Assembly (NCBI GenBank): GCA_025360425.1
Contig: JANYCD010000079.1
Location: forward strand, 1 to 33,914
Direction: 5' to 3'
DNA from: Sterolibacteriaceae bacterium
GTDB lineage: Bacteria; Pseudomonadota; Gammaproteobacteria; Burkholderiales; Rhodocyclaceae
DNA: 33,914 nt
The notes below the pieces were generated by a model, which saw nothing but the letters and a program-made list of their open reading frames with translations, searched no databases and was not told where the DNA came from. Below are positions 24,034 through 32,388 of the stretch, piece by piece (position 1 is the stretch's first letter; each line of letters opens with the position of its first letter). Both the position numbers and the translations under genes were made by a program.

Positions 24034-26894
24034 TTTTCCGCCTGTGCAGCAACTACCGGCTCACGACGATTCAACAGGTCTTCCTGGACCTGATTGAAAC
24101 GTTGGTACTCGCGCTGCCATTCCGAAGGTTGCGCCACCGGCATGACCTGCACCGCGGTGACCTTGTATTCCGGGCAGTTGGTAGCCCAATCGGAGTTGTC
24201 CGTGGTGATCACATTGGCACCGGACTCGGGAAAGTGGAAGGTGGTGTAGACCACACCGGGTTGCACGCGTTCGGTGAGCGTCGCGCGCAAGACGGTCTCG
24301 CCGGCACGGCTCTGAATGCCGACCCAGTCGCCGTCGTTGATACCTCGATCTTCGGCGTCGTGTGGATGAACCTCCAGCCGATCTTCGGTGTGCCACATGA
24401 CGTTGTCGGTACGGCGCGTTTGCGCGCCGACGTTGTACTGCGACAGGATGCGCCCGGTGGTAAGCAACAGCGGAAATTTGCGCGTCACCTTCTCGTCGGA
24501 GGGAACGTACTTGGTGATGACAAACTTGCCCTTGCCGCGCACGAACTCATCAACATGCATGGTCGGCGTACCCTCGGGCGACTCGTCATTGCATGGCCAC
24601 TGAATGCTGCCCAGCTTGTTGAGCTTGGCATAGCTGACGCCATTGAACGTGGGCGTAAGCATCGCGATTTCATCCATGATCTCCGACGGGTGTTTATAGT
24701 TCATGGGGTAGCCCAGCGCGTTGGAAAGCGCGGCCGTTACTTCCCAGTCGGCCTTGCCGGCCTTGGGCGGCATCACCTTGCGCACGGGAGAGATGCGCCG
24801 CTCGGCGTTGGTAAAGGTGCCATCTTTTTCAAGGAACGACGACCCGGGCAGAAAGACATGGGCGTACTTCGCCGTCTCGTTGAGGAACAGGTCCTGTACC
24901 ACGATGCATTCCATCGCCATCAGCGCTTCGGCGACGTGCTGGGTATTGGGGTCGGACTGGACGATGTCTTCGCCTTCGCAGTAGAGGCCCTTGAAACTGC
25001 CGGCCAGCGCGGCGTCGAACATGTTGGGGATGCGCAGGCCCGGCTCGGGGCTGATGCTGACACCCCAGGCCTGCTCGAATTGGCTGCGCGTCACGCCGTC
25101 GGACACATGGCGATAGCCCGGCAGCTCATGCGGGAACGAGCCCATATCGCAGGAGCCCTGCACGTTATTCTGGCCGCGCAGCGGATTGACACCGACACCT
25201 TCGCGGCCGATATTGCCGGTGAGCATGGCCAGGTTGGCGATGCCCATCACTGCGGTCGAACCCTGGCTGTGTTCGGTGACGCCGAGGCCGTAGTAGATCG
25301 CCGCGTTGCCGCCGGTGGCATAGAGTCGGGCGGCGCCGCGCAGGATGTCGGCAGGCACACCGGTGACTGCTGACATCGCTTCAGGCGAATTTTCGGGACG
25401 ACAGACGAATGCCTTCCAGTCGTTGAAAGCCTTTTCCTCGCAACGCTCGGCAACGAATTTTTCGTTCGCCAAACCCTCGGTCACGATCACATGTGCCAGC
25501 GCATTGACGAGCGCGACGTTGGTGCCGGGGCGCAGTTGCAGATGGAAGTTGGCCTTGACGTGGGGCGAGTCGACAATGTCGATCTTGCGCGGGTCGATCA
25601 CGATCAGCCGCGCACCTTCACGCAAACGTTTTTTCATGCGCGAGGCAAACACCGGATGGCCGTCGGTGGGATTGGCGCCCATCACCACGATGACATCGGC
25701 GTGTTCCACCGACTTGAAGGTCTGCGTGCCGGCGGATTCGCCGAGCGTGGTCTTCAAGCCGTAGCCGGTGGGCGAGTGGCAGACGCGGGCGCAAGTGTCG
25801 ACATTGTTGGTGCCGAAGGCGGCACGCACCAGCTTCTGCACGAGATAGGTTTCCTCGTTGGTACAGCGTGAAGAGGTGATGCCGCCGATGGAGTCACGAC
25901 CATGGCTGGCCTGGATGCGGCGAAATTCGCTGGCCGCATGATTGATCGCCTCATCCCAACTCACCTCGCGCCACGGATCGGTGATTTTCGCGCGGATCAT
26001 CGGCGTGGTGATGCGATCCTTGTGCGTGGCGTAGCCCCAGGCAAAGCGGCCCTTGACGCAGGAGTGGCCCTCGTTGGCCTTGCCATCCTTCCAGGGCGTC
26101 ATGCGCACTACTTCGTTGCCCTTCATCTCGGCCTTGAACGCACAACCGACGCCGCAATAGGCGCAGGTGGTGACGACGCTGTGCTCGGGCTGGCCCAGCA
26201 TGATCACCGTCTTGTCCTGCAAGGTCGCGGTGGGGCAGGCCTGCACGCAGGCGCCGCATGACACGCACTCTGATTCCATGAAGGACTGTTCCTGCCCCGC
26301 CGAGACGCGCGATTCGAAACCGCGGCCGCTGATGGTCAATGCGAACGTGCCCTGGGTCTCCTCGCAGGCGCGCACGCAGCGATTGCAGACGATGCACTTG
26401 GAGGGGTCGAAGGTGAAGTAGGGATTGGATTCGTCTTTGGCATCCTGCAGATGATTGGCGCCATCGAAGCCATAGCGCACTTCGCGCAGACCGGTGACAC
26501 CGGCCATGTCCTGCAATTCACAATCGCCGTTGGCGGCGCAGGTAAGGCAGTCGAGCGGATGGTCGGAGATGTACAACTCCATCACGCCCTTGCGAATCTG
26601 CTGCAACTTCGGTGTCTGCGTCAGCACGCGCATGCCGCTCTCGGCAGGTGTGGTGCATGAGGATGGGTAACCCTTGCGACCCTCGATCTCGACCAGGCAC
26701 AGGCGGCAGGAGCCGAACGGTTCCAGGCTGTCGGTGGCGCACAGCTTGGGCACCATGATGCCGGCGTCAGCGGCGGCCCGCATGAGCGAGGTGCCGGATG
26801 GCACGGTGACATCGTTGCCATCGATGTTGAGCGTGACCTGCGCGTCTGAAGTTTGGGCCGGCGTGCCGTAATCGGTTTCGGTCAGTTTGAACAT
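24030..26894 (-). CDS. fdsA: NAD-dependent formate dehydrogenase, molybdenum alpha subunit
   Basis: 954 residues. N-terminal ferredoxin-type 2Fe-2S domain (KLCATDSLEPFGSCRLCLVE), then a His/Cys segment, two 4Fe-4S clusters (CIVCNRCVRACEE and CVSCGACVQACP), a further 4Fe-4S (CAYCGVGC) and the bis-MGD molybdopterin domain. The molybdenum ligand is Cys372 (in ARVCHSP), not selenocysteine. It oxidises formate to CO2; electrons pass through the clusters to FdsB. A strong AAGGAG lies over the fdsB stop. Full length for the family. Confidence 0.96.
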   Translation of the reverse strand: MFKLTETDYGTPAQTSDAQVTLNIDGNDVTVPSGTSLMRAAADAGIMVPKLCATDSLEPFGSCRLCLVEIEGRKGYPSSCTTPAESGMRVLTQTPKLQQIRKGVMELYISDHPLDCLTCAANGDCELQDMAGVTGLREVRYGFDGANHLQDAKDESNPYFTFDPSKCIVCNRCVRACEETQGTFALTISGRGFESRVSAGQEQSFMESECVSCGACVQACPTATLQDKTVIMLGQPEHSVVTTCAYCGVGCAFKAEMKGNEVVRMTPWKDGKANEGHSCVKGRFAWGYATHKDRITTPMIRAKITDPWREVSWDEAINHAASEFRRIQASHGRDSIGGITSSRCTNEETYLVQKLVRAAFGTNNVDTCARVCHSPTGYGLKTTLGESAGTQTFKSVEHADVIVVMGANPTDGHPVFASRMKKRLREGARLIVIDPRKIDIVDSPHVKANFHLQLRPGTNVALVNALAHVIVTEGLANEKFVAERCEEKAFNDWKAFVCRPENSPEAMSAVTGVPADILRGAARLYATGGNAAIYYGLGVTEHSQGSTAVMGIANLAMLTGNIGREGVGVNPLRGQNNVQGSCDMGSFPHELPGYRHVSDGVTRSQFEQAWGVSISPEPGLRIPNMFDAALAGSFKGLYCEGEDIVQSDPNTQHVAEALMAMECIVVQDLFLNETAKYAHVFLPGSSFLEKDGTFTNAERRISPVRKVMPPKAGKADWEVTAALSNALGYPMNYKHPSEIMDEIAMLTPTFNGVSYAKLNKLGSIQWPCNDESPEGTPTMHVDEFVRGKGKFVITKYVPSDEKVTRKFPLLLTTGRILSQYNVGAQTRRTDNVMWHTEDRLEVHPHDAEDRGINDGDWVGIQSRAGETVLRATLTERVQPGVVYTTFHFPESGANVITTDNSDWATNCPEYKVTAVQVMPVAQPSEWQREYQRFNQVQEDLLNRREPVVAAQAEK

Positions 26895-26904
26895 GGCGCT
26901 CTCC

Positions 26905-28464
26905 TTACGTCACCTGATGATCTTCGTGCGACAAACCGAAGTCTTCGGGGAAATGATTCAAAGCAGAAAGTACCGGCAAGGGCGTCATGCTGCCCATCGC
27001 GCACAGGCTACCGTTCACCATGGTGTCGCACAAGTCGCGCAGCAGGGCGACCTGGGGCAGCCGATCGCAGTTGGCAACGATCTTGTCGATCACTTCCACG
27101 CCACGGGTCGAACCGATGCGGCAAGGCGTGCATTTGCCACAGGATTCGAGCGCGCAGAACTCCATCGCGTAACGTGCCAGCCCGGCCAGGTCGGACGTAT
27201 CGTCGTGCACCACCAGGCCGCCATGGCCGAGCCCGGCACCGATGGCGGCATACGCTTCGTAGTCGAGCGGAATGTCCCATTGCGACTCCGGCAAATAGCT
27301 GCCCAACGGCCCTCCCACCTGTACCGCTTTTACCGGGCGCCCCGACGCCGTGCCGCCACCAAAGCCGAACACCAGTTCGCGCAACGTGACGCCGAAGGCC
27401 AGCTCGACCAGGCCGCCCTGTTGGATGTTGCCGGCGAGTTGAAATGGCAAGGTGCCGGCGGAGCGCCCCACGCCATAACTTTTGTAAAAATCAACGCCGC
27501 GTTCCATGATCCGCGGCACGGCGGCAAAGGTCAGCACGTTGTTGATCACCGTCGGCTTGCCGAACAGGCCGGCAAGCGCCGGCAGCGGCGGTTTGGCACG
27601 CACGATGCCGCGCTTGCCTTCGAGACTTTCGAGCATCGCGGTTTCTTCGCCGCAAACGTAGGAGCCGGCACCGAGGCGCGCTTCCAGCGCGAAGCTCTTG
27701 CCGGAGCCGAGAATGTTCGGTCCGAGGAATCCTGCTGCCCGCGCATTGCGGATCGCCTCACTGAACACCTTGAAGGCGAGCGGATATTCGGAACGGATAT
27801 AGACATAGCCCTGGGTCGCGCCGGTGGCCAGAGCGGCGATGGTCATGCCTTCGATCAGCATGTAAGGATCGCCCTCCAGCACCATGCGGTCGGCGAAGGT
27901 ACCCGAGTCGCCCTCGTCGGCGTTGCACACTACATATTTCTGCTCCGCCTGCGCCTGTGCCACGGTGCGCCACTTGATGCCGGCCGGGAACGCAGCCCCG
28001 CCGCGTCCGCGCAGGCCCGAATCGAGCACCTGCTGCCAGATCGAATCGGCATTGATTGCAAGCGCTGCATGCAAACCCGTCCAGCCGCCGTGCGCTTCGT
28101 AGTCAGTTAATGACAGTGGCGCGGTGATGCCCATGCGTGCGAAGGTCAAGCGCTGCTGGCGTTGCAGATAATGCAGTTCCTCGACCAACCCCACGCAACG
28201 TGCGTGTGCGCCACCTCGCAGCAACCCGGCATCGAGCAGACTGGGCACATCGTCATCGGCGACAGGTCCGTAACCGATCCGGCCGGCCGGTGTCGCCACC
28301 TCGACCAACGGTTCGAGCCAGAACAATCCGCGCGAACTGTTGCGTATCAACTCCACTTCCAGGCCACGCGCAGCGCATTGGGCAATGACGGCGTCCGCCA
28401 CTTCGTCGGCGCCGACAGCCAGGGCCGCACTGTCACAGGAAACAAAGACCTTGACTGCGCTCAT
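26905..28464 (-). CDS. fdsB: NAD-dependent formate dehydrogenase, beta subunit (NuoF-like, FMN/NAD)
   Basis: 519 residues from the ATG at 28464, overlapping the fdsG stop as ATGA; a longer in-frame start at 28698 runs through fdsG. An N-terminal thioredoxin-like domain (about 1-110) is fused to a NuoF-like part with GRGGAAFPAG (FMN/NAD site), ADEGDSGTFADRM, and the 4Fe-4S ligands ESCGKCTPCRIGSTRG. It transfers electrons from formate to NAD+. Confidence 0.96.
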   Translation of the reverse strand: MSAVKVFVSCDSAALAVGADEVADAVIAQCAARGLEVELIRNSSRGLFWLEPLVEVATPAGRIGYGPVADDDVPSLLDAGLLRGGAHARCVGLVEELHYLQRQQRLTFARMGITAPLSLTDYEAHGGWTGLHAALAINADSIWQQVLDSGLRGRGGAAFPAGIKWRTVAQAQAEQKYVVCNADEGDSGTFADRMVLEGDPYMLIEGMTIAALATGATQGYVYIRSEYPLAFKVFSEAIRNARAAGFLGPNILGSGKSFALEARLGAGSYVCGEETAMLESLEGKRGIVRAKPPLPALAGLFGKPTVINNVLTFAAVPRIMERGVDFYKSYGVGRSAGTLPFQLAGNIQQGGLVELAFGVTLRELVFGFGGGTASGRPVKAVQVGGPLGSYLPESQWDIPLDYEAYAAIGAGLGHGGLVVHDDTSDLAGLARYAMEFCALESCGKCTPCRIGSTRGVEVIDKIVANCDRLPQVALLRDLCDTMVNGSLCAMGSMTPLPVLSALNHFPEDFGLSHEDHQVT

Positions 28465-28949
28465 GACTCGCTCTTTCCTGCCAGCAAGGCATCGAGCCGC
28501 GCTGGCGTCATGCGTGCGTGCAGCCGTCCGTCCAGCACGACGGCCGGTGACGAGGCACACAAGCCCAGGCAATAGACCGACTCGACGGTGTAGGCCCCGT
28601 CCGCAGACGAATGTTGTGTTCCGCTGCAACGGAGTTTGGCACGTGCATGCGCATGCAATGCTTCTCCACCCATCGCACGGCAGGACTCGGCACGGCACAC
28701 CTGCAACACATGGCGCCCAGCGGGCTGTTCGCGAAAGTGATGGTAGTAGGTGATCACGCCATGCACTTCGGCGCGCGACAGGTTGAGCGCCCTTGCAATT
28801 TCCGGCACCGTCTCACGCGGGATGTGGCCGAGCGCATCCTGCACGCCATGCAGGACAGGCAGCAGCGCACCGGGCAGATGCGCCCGCTCGGCAAGCACCT
28901 CGGTCACGACGGCATGCATGTCAGGTGGGGGAAATGGCAGGTTACTCAT
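28461..28949 (-). CDS. fdsG: NAD-dependent formate dehydrogenase, gamma subunit (NuoE-like)
   Basis: 162 residues, NuoE-like. The thioredoxin-fold 2Fe-2S cluster is bound by Cys85, Cys90, Cys127 and Cys131 (CRAESC and CLGLC). The N-terminal helical part includes LPVLHGVQDALGHIPRETV. First gene of the operon; the ribosome binding site at 28949 is poor, and Met11 is an alternative start. The 157-base upstream region is shared with a divergent catabolic gene. No fdsR-type regulator is in the window. Confidence 0.94.
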   Translation of the reverse strand: MSNLPFPPPDMHAVVTEVLAERAHLPGALLPVLHGVQDALGHIPRETVPEIARALNLSRAEVHGVITYYHHFREQPAGRHVLQVCRAESCRAMGGEALHAHARAKLRCSGTQHSSADGAYTVESVYCLGLCASSPAVVLDGRLHARMTPARLDALLAGKSES

Positions 28950-29027
28950 ACGGTGGGGCGATTCTCACTTGGCTGGCGGGCAATCAGCTGAAGCCTGTGC
29001 AAGTATGTTCCAGTTGCGAATCAGGTT

Positions 29028-29094
29028 TTGACAGCACAATAATGATCGTGCATGATTCTACCAAACAGTAGCTTATATTGACCTAACGGTAGAG
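29028..29094 (+). promoter_or_regulatory. Promoter with two operator-like repeats
   Basis: TTGACA (29028-29033), 17 bases, CATGAT (29051-29056) is a plausible plus-strand promoter. Downstream are two copies of a 12-base element, ACCAAACAGTAG (29060-29071) and ACCTAACGGTAG (29081-29092), 10 of 12 identical, spaced 21 bp. Each is roughly palindromic (ACC-N4-GGT type). The second touches the ribosome binding site (AGAGGAG). A TetR-like repressor is a reasonable guess. Confidence 0.55.
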
Positions 29095-29106
29095 GAGATC
29101 TTCAGC

Positions 29107-30327
29107 ATGGCAATGACAAACATCAAAACCGCGTCCACAACGAAGGACTATCTGGGCCTCGCCCGCTCCCTGAGCAGCCTCGTCGAGCAGCACGCTGCCG
29201 AAGGCGACAAGATCGGCACCATGGCACCCGCGGTCGTCGAGGCTTTCCGGGCCGTGAACCTGTGGGACATTTACCTGCCCAAGGAAGCTGGCGGACAGGG
29301 CGCGGATCTGCTCACCTTCCTTGAAGTCATCGAAGAGGTCAGCCGCGCCGACGCGTCAACCGGCTGGGCCTACTTTGCAAACATGCTCTCGGCGACTTTT
29401 TTCGCCGCCGGGATGGGCGAAAGCGCAGTCAAGGACGTCTTTGGCGGTACCGGTCCGGCGCGGACAGTAACGGCGGCTTCACTCAACCAGCCCGGCAACG
29501 TGCGCAAGGTCGATGGCGGATACATGGTCAGCGTCGAAGCGACCCATTTCGCCAGCGGTGCCGGGCACGCCGACTGGTTGGCGGCGGGCGGAATCTGCGA
29601 ATTCGAAGATGGTGTCAAGGATGCCGTGCAGTACCTCGTGCCGCGCGACAAGGTCGAATTTCTCGGCAACTGGAATGTATTCGGGCTGTCAGGCACCGGC
29701 AGTTACAGCTTCCGCGTTCCGGAGCAATTCATCCCCGAGGCCTACTCCTGGCGGGCAGCGACGTGGCAACCGTTGCGCGGCCAGATTGATCTGCGCACCG
29801 GTCTCAACTACATGGCGGTCACCGGCCACACCGCCGTTTCGCTGGGCACCGCCAAGCGCGCGCTGGAAGAACTGGTCAAGGCCATCGACGCCAGCAAGCC
29901 GCGGCCCGGCGGCGTTCCCGCCCACCGCGACAGCGAAGTATTCCAGTATCAGTTCGCCGAGATGGACGCCAAGTACCGCTCGGTTCGTGCCTATGCCGTA
30001 GAATGCATCCGTGACGCACTGGCAACGGTTCACGCCGGCAAGGAGTTGAACGAGGAGCAGCGCCAGCGCGGCAATCAGGTCAACACCTTTGGCGTGCACA
30101 TGGCCGAGGAGGTCTCCCGCTTCGCCTTTGTCTGGTCGGGCAGCGCCGGTCTTCGCGGCGGCTCCCACCTCGGCCGCAACCTGCGCGACGCGCTGGTGGA
30201 AAACACGCACGCGATCGTCGATCCGTACACGCTGACATTGGCTGGCCCGGTCCTGATGAACGCCTACCGGGCTGTGCCGATCGATGTTGTGCCCAAGTCT
30301 GCCGGCGTGTTCGACCACAAGAAGTGA
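29107..30327 (+). CDS. Acyl-CoA dehydrogenase-fold flavoprotein (HsaA-like monooxygenase group)
   Basis: 406 residues. N-terminal helical domain (LPKEAGGQGADLLTFLEVI, then RADASTGWAYFANML), a middle beta domain (TAASLNQPGNVRKVDGGYMV) and a C-terminal helical domain (VNTFGVHMAEEVSRFAFVW, then HLGRNLRDALVENTHAIVD). The pattern fits type-2 C-terminal-domain members, the group of reduced-flavin-dependent monooxygenases such as HsaA, more than true acyl-CoA dehydrogenases, as no clear catalytic Glu is seen. Substrate unknown. GAGGAG lies upstream. It begins the plus-strand catabolic pair. Confidence 0.85.
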   Translation: MAMTNIKTASTTKDYLGLARSLSSLVEQHAAEGDKIGTMAPAVVEAFRAVNLWDIYLPKEAGGQGADLLTFLEVIEEVSRADASTGWAYFANMLSATFFAAGMGESAVKDVFGGTGPARTVTAASLNQPGNVRKVDGGYMVSVEATHFASGAGHADWLAAGGICEFEDGVKDAVQYLVPRDKVEFLGNWNVFGLSGTGSYSFRVPEQFIPEAYSWRAATWQPLRGQIDLRTGLNYMAVTGHTAVSLGTAKRALEELVKAIDASKPRPGGVPAHRDSEVFQYQFAEMDAKYRSVRAYAVECIRDALATVHAGKELNEEQRQRGNQVNTFGVHMAEEVSRFAFVWSGSAGLRGGSHLGRNLRDALVENTHAIVDPYTLTLAGPVLMNAYRAVPIDVVPKSAGVFDHKK

Positions 30328-30329
30328 GG

Positions 30330-30345
30330 GCTATCGTCCGATAGC
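30330..30345. repeat. Perfect inverted repeat after the flavoprotein gene
   Basis: GCTATCG and CGATAGC with a 2-base centre, beginning 2 bases after the stop of the upstream gene. In RNA the inner pairs would open into a small loop. It may be an intergenic stem or a protein site. It shares GATAGCGAAG with the larger hairpin at 31151-31187. Confidence 0.5.
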
Positions 30346-30392
30346 GAAGGCTCGGCTACACGGTCCGCATAAAAGTATACGGGGAGCTCAGG

Positions 30393-31145
30393 ATGAAAAG
30401 CATTGCAATACTCGGCGCCACCGGCGGCCTGGGGGCTGTCATTGCCACGGCGCTGGCCAAACGCGCACCCGTCTGCATCGGCTATGGAAAAAACAAGGAC
30501 AAGGCCGACGCACTGGCGGCCGATATTCGTAAAAGCGGCGGCAAGGTTCAGGTACAGCAAGTAGATATCCGCGACTCGGCATCAGTCAAGCGCTTCATCG
30601 ACGAAGCCTGCCAGCATACCGGCGGGCTCGATGCGATCGTTTCCTCCACCGGCCCAGCGCTTCCCCTCAAGGCGCTGGTCGACGTCAGCGACGAAGATTT
30701 CGACAGGGTGTACGAGACCGACGTTCGCGGAGCGTTCAATGTAATCAAGCATGGCGCGCGCGCGCTCAAGGAAAGCGGCGGTGGCAGCATTGTGATGGTC
30801 CTCACCACCGCGGTGTTGCGCACGCTTGAGCATGACGGCATGTCGGGCGGCCCGAAAACCGCAGTGGCGGCGCTGATCAAGCAGGTAGCGCGTGAAATGG
30901 GGCCCTACAACGTGCGCTGCAACGGCGCCGCTTTCGCGGTGATAGACGCCGGCATCATCTATGCCCCTGAATTGGTCAACGATCCACTGGCGCAAGGCGT
31001 GATCACGAGCATGGTCAAAAATACGCCATTGGGACGCATGGGTCGCCCCGAGGAAGTCTCCTCGGTCATCGACTTTCTCGTATCACCCGGCGCCAGCTAT
31101 ATCAACGGACAGATCATCGGCGTCGACGGCGGTTTCAGCGCATAA
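30393..31145 (+). CDS. Short-chain dehydrogenase/reductase with a degenerate active site
   Basis: 250 residues with a Rossmann fold: the GATGGLG cofactor loop (about 8-14), VDIR (58-61) and the C-terminal PLGRMGRPEEVSSVIDFLVS with GQIIGVDGGF. The usual SDR tetrad is altered: the N of the helix-4 motif is Asp110, the Ser is Thr138, and the Tyr of Y-x-x-x-K is Ser151, with only Lys155 kept. The NNAG motif is SSTG. It may bind cofactor without classical dehydrogenase chemistry. GGGGAG precedes the ATG. Confidence 0.85.
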   Translation: MKSIAILGATGGLGAVIATALAKRAPVCIGYGKNKDKADALAADIRKSGGKVQVQQVDIRDSASVKRFIDEACQHTGGLDAIVSSTGPALPLKALVDVSDEDFDRVYETDVRGAFNVIKHGARALKESGGGSIVMVLTTAVLRTLEHDGMSGGPKTAVAALIKQVAREMGPYNVRCNGAAFAVIDAGIIYAPELVNDPLAQGVITSMVKNTPLGRMGRPEEVSSVIDFLVSPGASYINGQIIGVDGGFSA

Positions 31146-31150
31146 CGCCG

Positions 31151-31187
31151 GCGTATTTCGCTATTGAAATTTGATAGCGAAGTACGC
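31151..31187. terminator. Hairpin between convergent SDR and VOC genes
   Basis: GCGTA-T-TTCGCTAT pairs with ATAGCGAA-G-TACGC: 13 paired bases with one mismatch and a 9-base loop. It lies between two converging genes, so it likely acts in both directions. No clear T-run follows. Confidence 0.6.
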
Positions 31188-31219
31188 AGAAGCGTTCAGC
31201 CCCCGCTTCGTATGCCCAT

Positions 31220-31741
31220 TTACATTGGCCTTGTCTTCTCATCCCTGTCCCAACCAATCGAAGCATCTGCAACCATTTTGTACAACTCGCGCAACTGCTG
31301 GCTTGGTGGATAAAGCTCGACCATGAATCCTAACGCGGAGCGTGTATCCATATAGGCAAAGGGCGTAGTACCGAATATGCCCTGCATCGCAGCCTCGAAC
31401 CCCTTTTGTTCATAGGCTCGTACCGCCGCATCAAAATCCTTGGAAAACATTGCAACGTGATGAAATCCACCATCGCTGCCCTTTGGATACATATCGGTAT
31501 ATATGGTTGGGTTATCGGAGTGGACTTGAATCAACTCAATCTGAATTGCCCCGGCCTGTCCGAGGGCAAAACTCATGTCAAGGGTTGATTTCTTGCCTCG
31601 GTATTTGAAGTCCAGATCATTCAAGTGTGCCTTGACGAAAAAGGGGCCGGCACCGACGTCGGTTGTCCAATGTTCGATAGCCTGATTGAGATTCTCCACA
31701 ACATATGCGTACTGGACAATTGCACCGTCACCTTCAAACAT
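31220..31741 (-). CDS. VOC-superfamily (glyoxalase-like) protein
   Basis: 173 residues from the ATG at 31741, which has a strong AAGGAG upstream; a longer in-frame start at 31783 lacks one. Two beta-alpha-beta-beta-beta modules. Putative metal ligands: Gln10 (VQYAYVVENL), Glu69 (IQIELIQ), His94 or His95 (GFHHVAMFS) and Glu142 (FMVELYPP), the Gln-Glu-His-Glu set known from one class of glyoxalase I. Likely a metal-dependent isomerase, epimerase or dioxygenase in the nearby catabolic pathway. Confidence 0.87.
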   Translation of the reverse strand: MFEGDGAIVQYAYVVENLNQAIEHWTTDVGAGPFFVKAHLNDLDFKYRGKKSTLDMSFALGQAGAIQIELIQVHSDNPTIYTDMYPKGSDGGFHHVAMFSKDFDAAVRAYEQKGFEAAMQGIFGTTPFAYMDTRSALGFMVELYPPSQQLRELYKMVADASIGWDRDEKTRPM

Positions 31742-31817
31742 TTGGTTCTCCTTAGTGTCAGAATTTTTGACTCCGTGCACCATGCAGTTCTTGACGTCTT
31801 TGGCCCTCTGGTCGATG

Positions 31818-32085
31818 TCAATTCATGGCGTGAAAAATATCGCGTTGGGCGTGGATCGTATCGAGATATTCCTTGACCGATATTACAAGGTTGTCCTTGA
31901 CGGTGAATAGGAAGTGGTAGCGATTGCTATAAGTTCGCCCGTGTGTGCGCCAGTGACTCCACTTCGACGGCAACCCTGTCCGCCGGGGATGAGCATCCTG
32001 GGCGTAAGCACCATCGGGGCAACGGTATTCTTTTAGACGCCAGACAGTAGCGCCGTGAATACGGCTTTGTCGTAACTTTCAGTCC
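31818..32085 (-). pseudogene. Decayed SnoaL/NTF2-like gene (C-terminal part)
   Basis: Three minus-strand segments in different frames join into a SnoaL-like C-terminus: ESYDKAVFTALLSGV, a TAA stop (32033-32035), then KNTVAPMVLTPRMLIPGG; a +1 shift near 31981 to DRVAVEVESLAHT; and a shift in a CA-repeat at about 31941-31948 to GRTYSNRYHFLFTVKDNLV, then SVKEYLDTIHAQRD, ending with a TGA at 31818. The last segment is the strongest match. Sequencing error is possible, but three lesions make decay more likely. Confidence 0.65.
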
Positions 32086-32149
32086 CCCCACTGCACAAAT
32101 CACAAGCAACCATAAAGCATGAGGCCCCTTTAAAAAAGCAGGGCTCTCA

Positions 32150-32388
32150 ATGGGATGACCTGACCATTTATCCACTGCGGCTGTGGATAAAGCTGTGCAC
32201 AAGACGTGGGTAACCCCTGATTCCACTCTTCCTGACGTTTGCTTATTTGGTTCCTCTGCAGCCGCTCAATTTTTAGACACCTTTGGCACCCTCTCGGGTG
32301 AGGAGGATGGTCTCTGCCTTCACTTGCCACACAGTGGAACCGCACGATCCCGACCCGTGACGACGGGCACTTTGCCATCCAGCCTCAA
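32150..32388 (-). pseudogene. Decayed short-chain dehydrogenase N-terminal fragment
   Basis: Frame pieces read as an SDR start: RLDGKVPVVTG, then shifted GSGSCGS and AETILLTREGAKGV (compare the usual ATALLFAREGAKVV), a TAA, then AAAEEPNKQ and SGVTHVLCTALSTAAVDK. No downstream SDR domain follows, so the rest is deleted. A TTG at 32388 overlaps the monooxygenase stop, where ATG would give an ATGA coupling. Confidence 0.6.

Noticed and set aside
24102-25373. 423-codon plus-strand open frame opposite fdsA
   Set aside because: Shadow of the formate dehydrogenase alpha subunit.
25775-25785. Selenocysteine in the formate dehydrogenase
   Set aside because: The codon at the molybdenum ligand is TGC (Cys372), not TGA.
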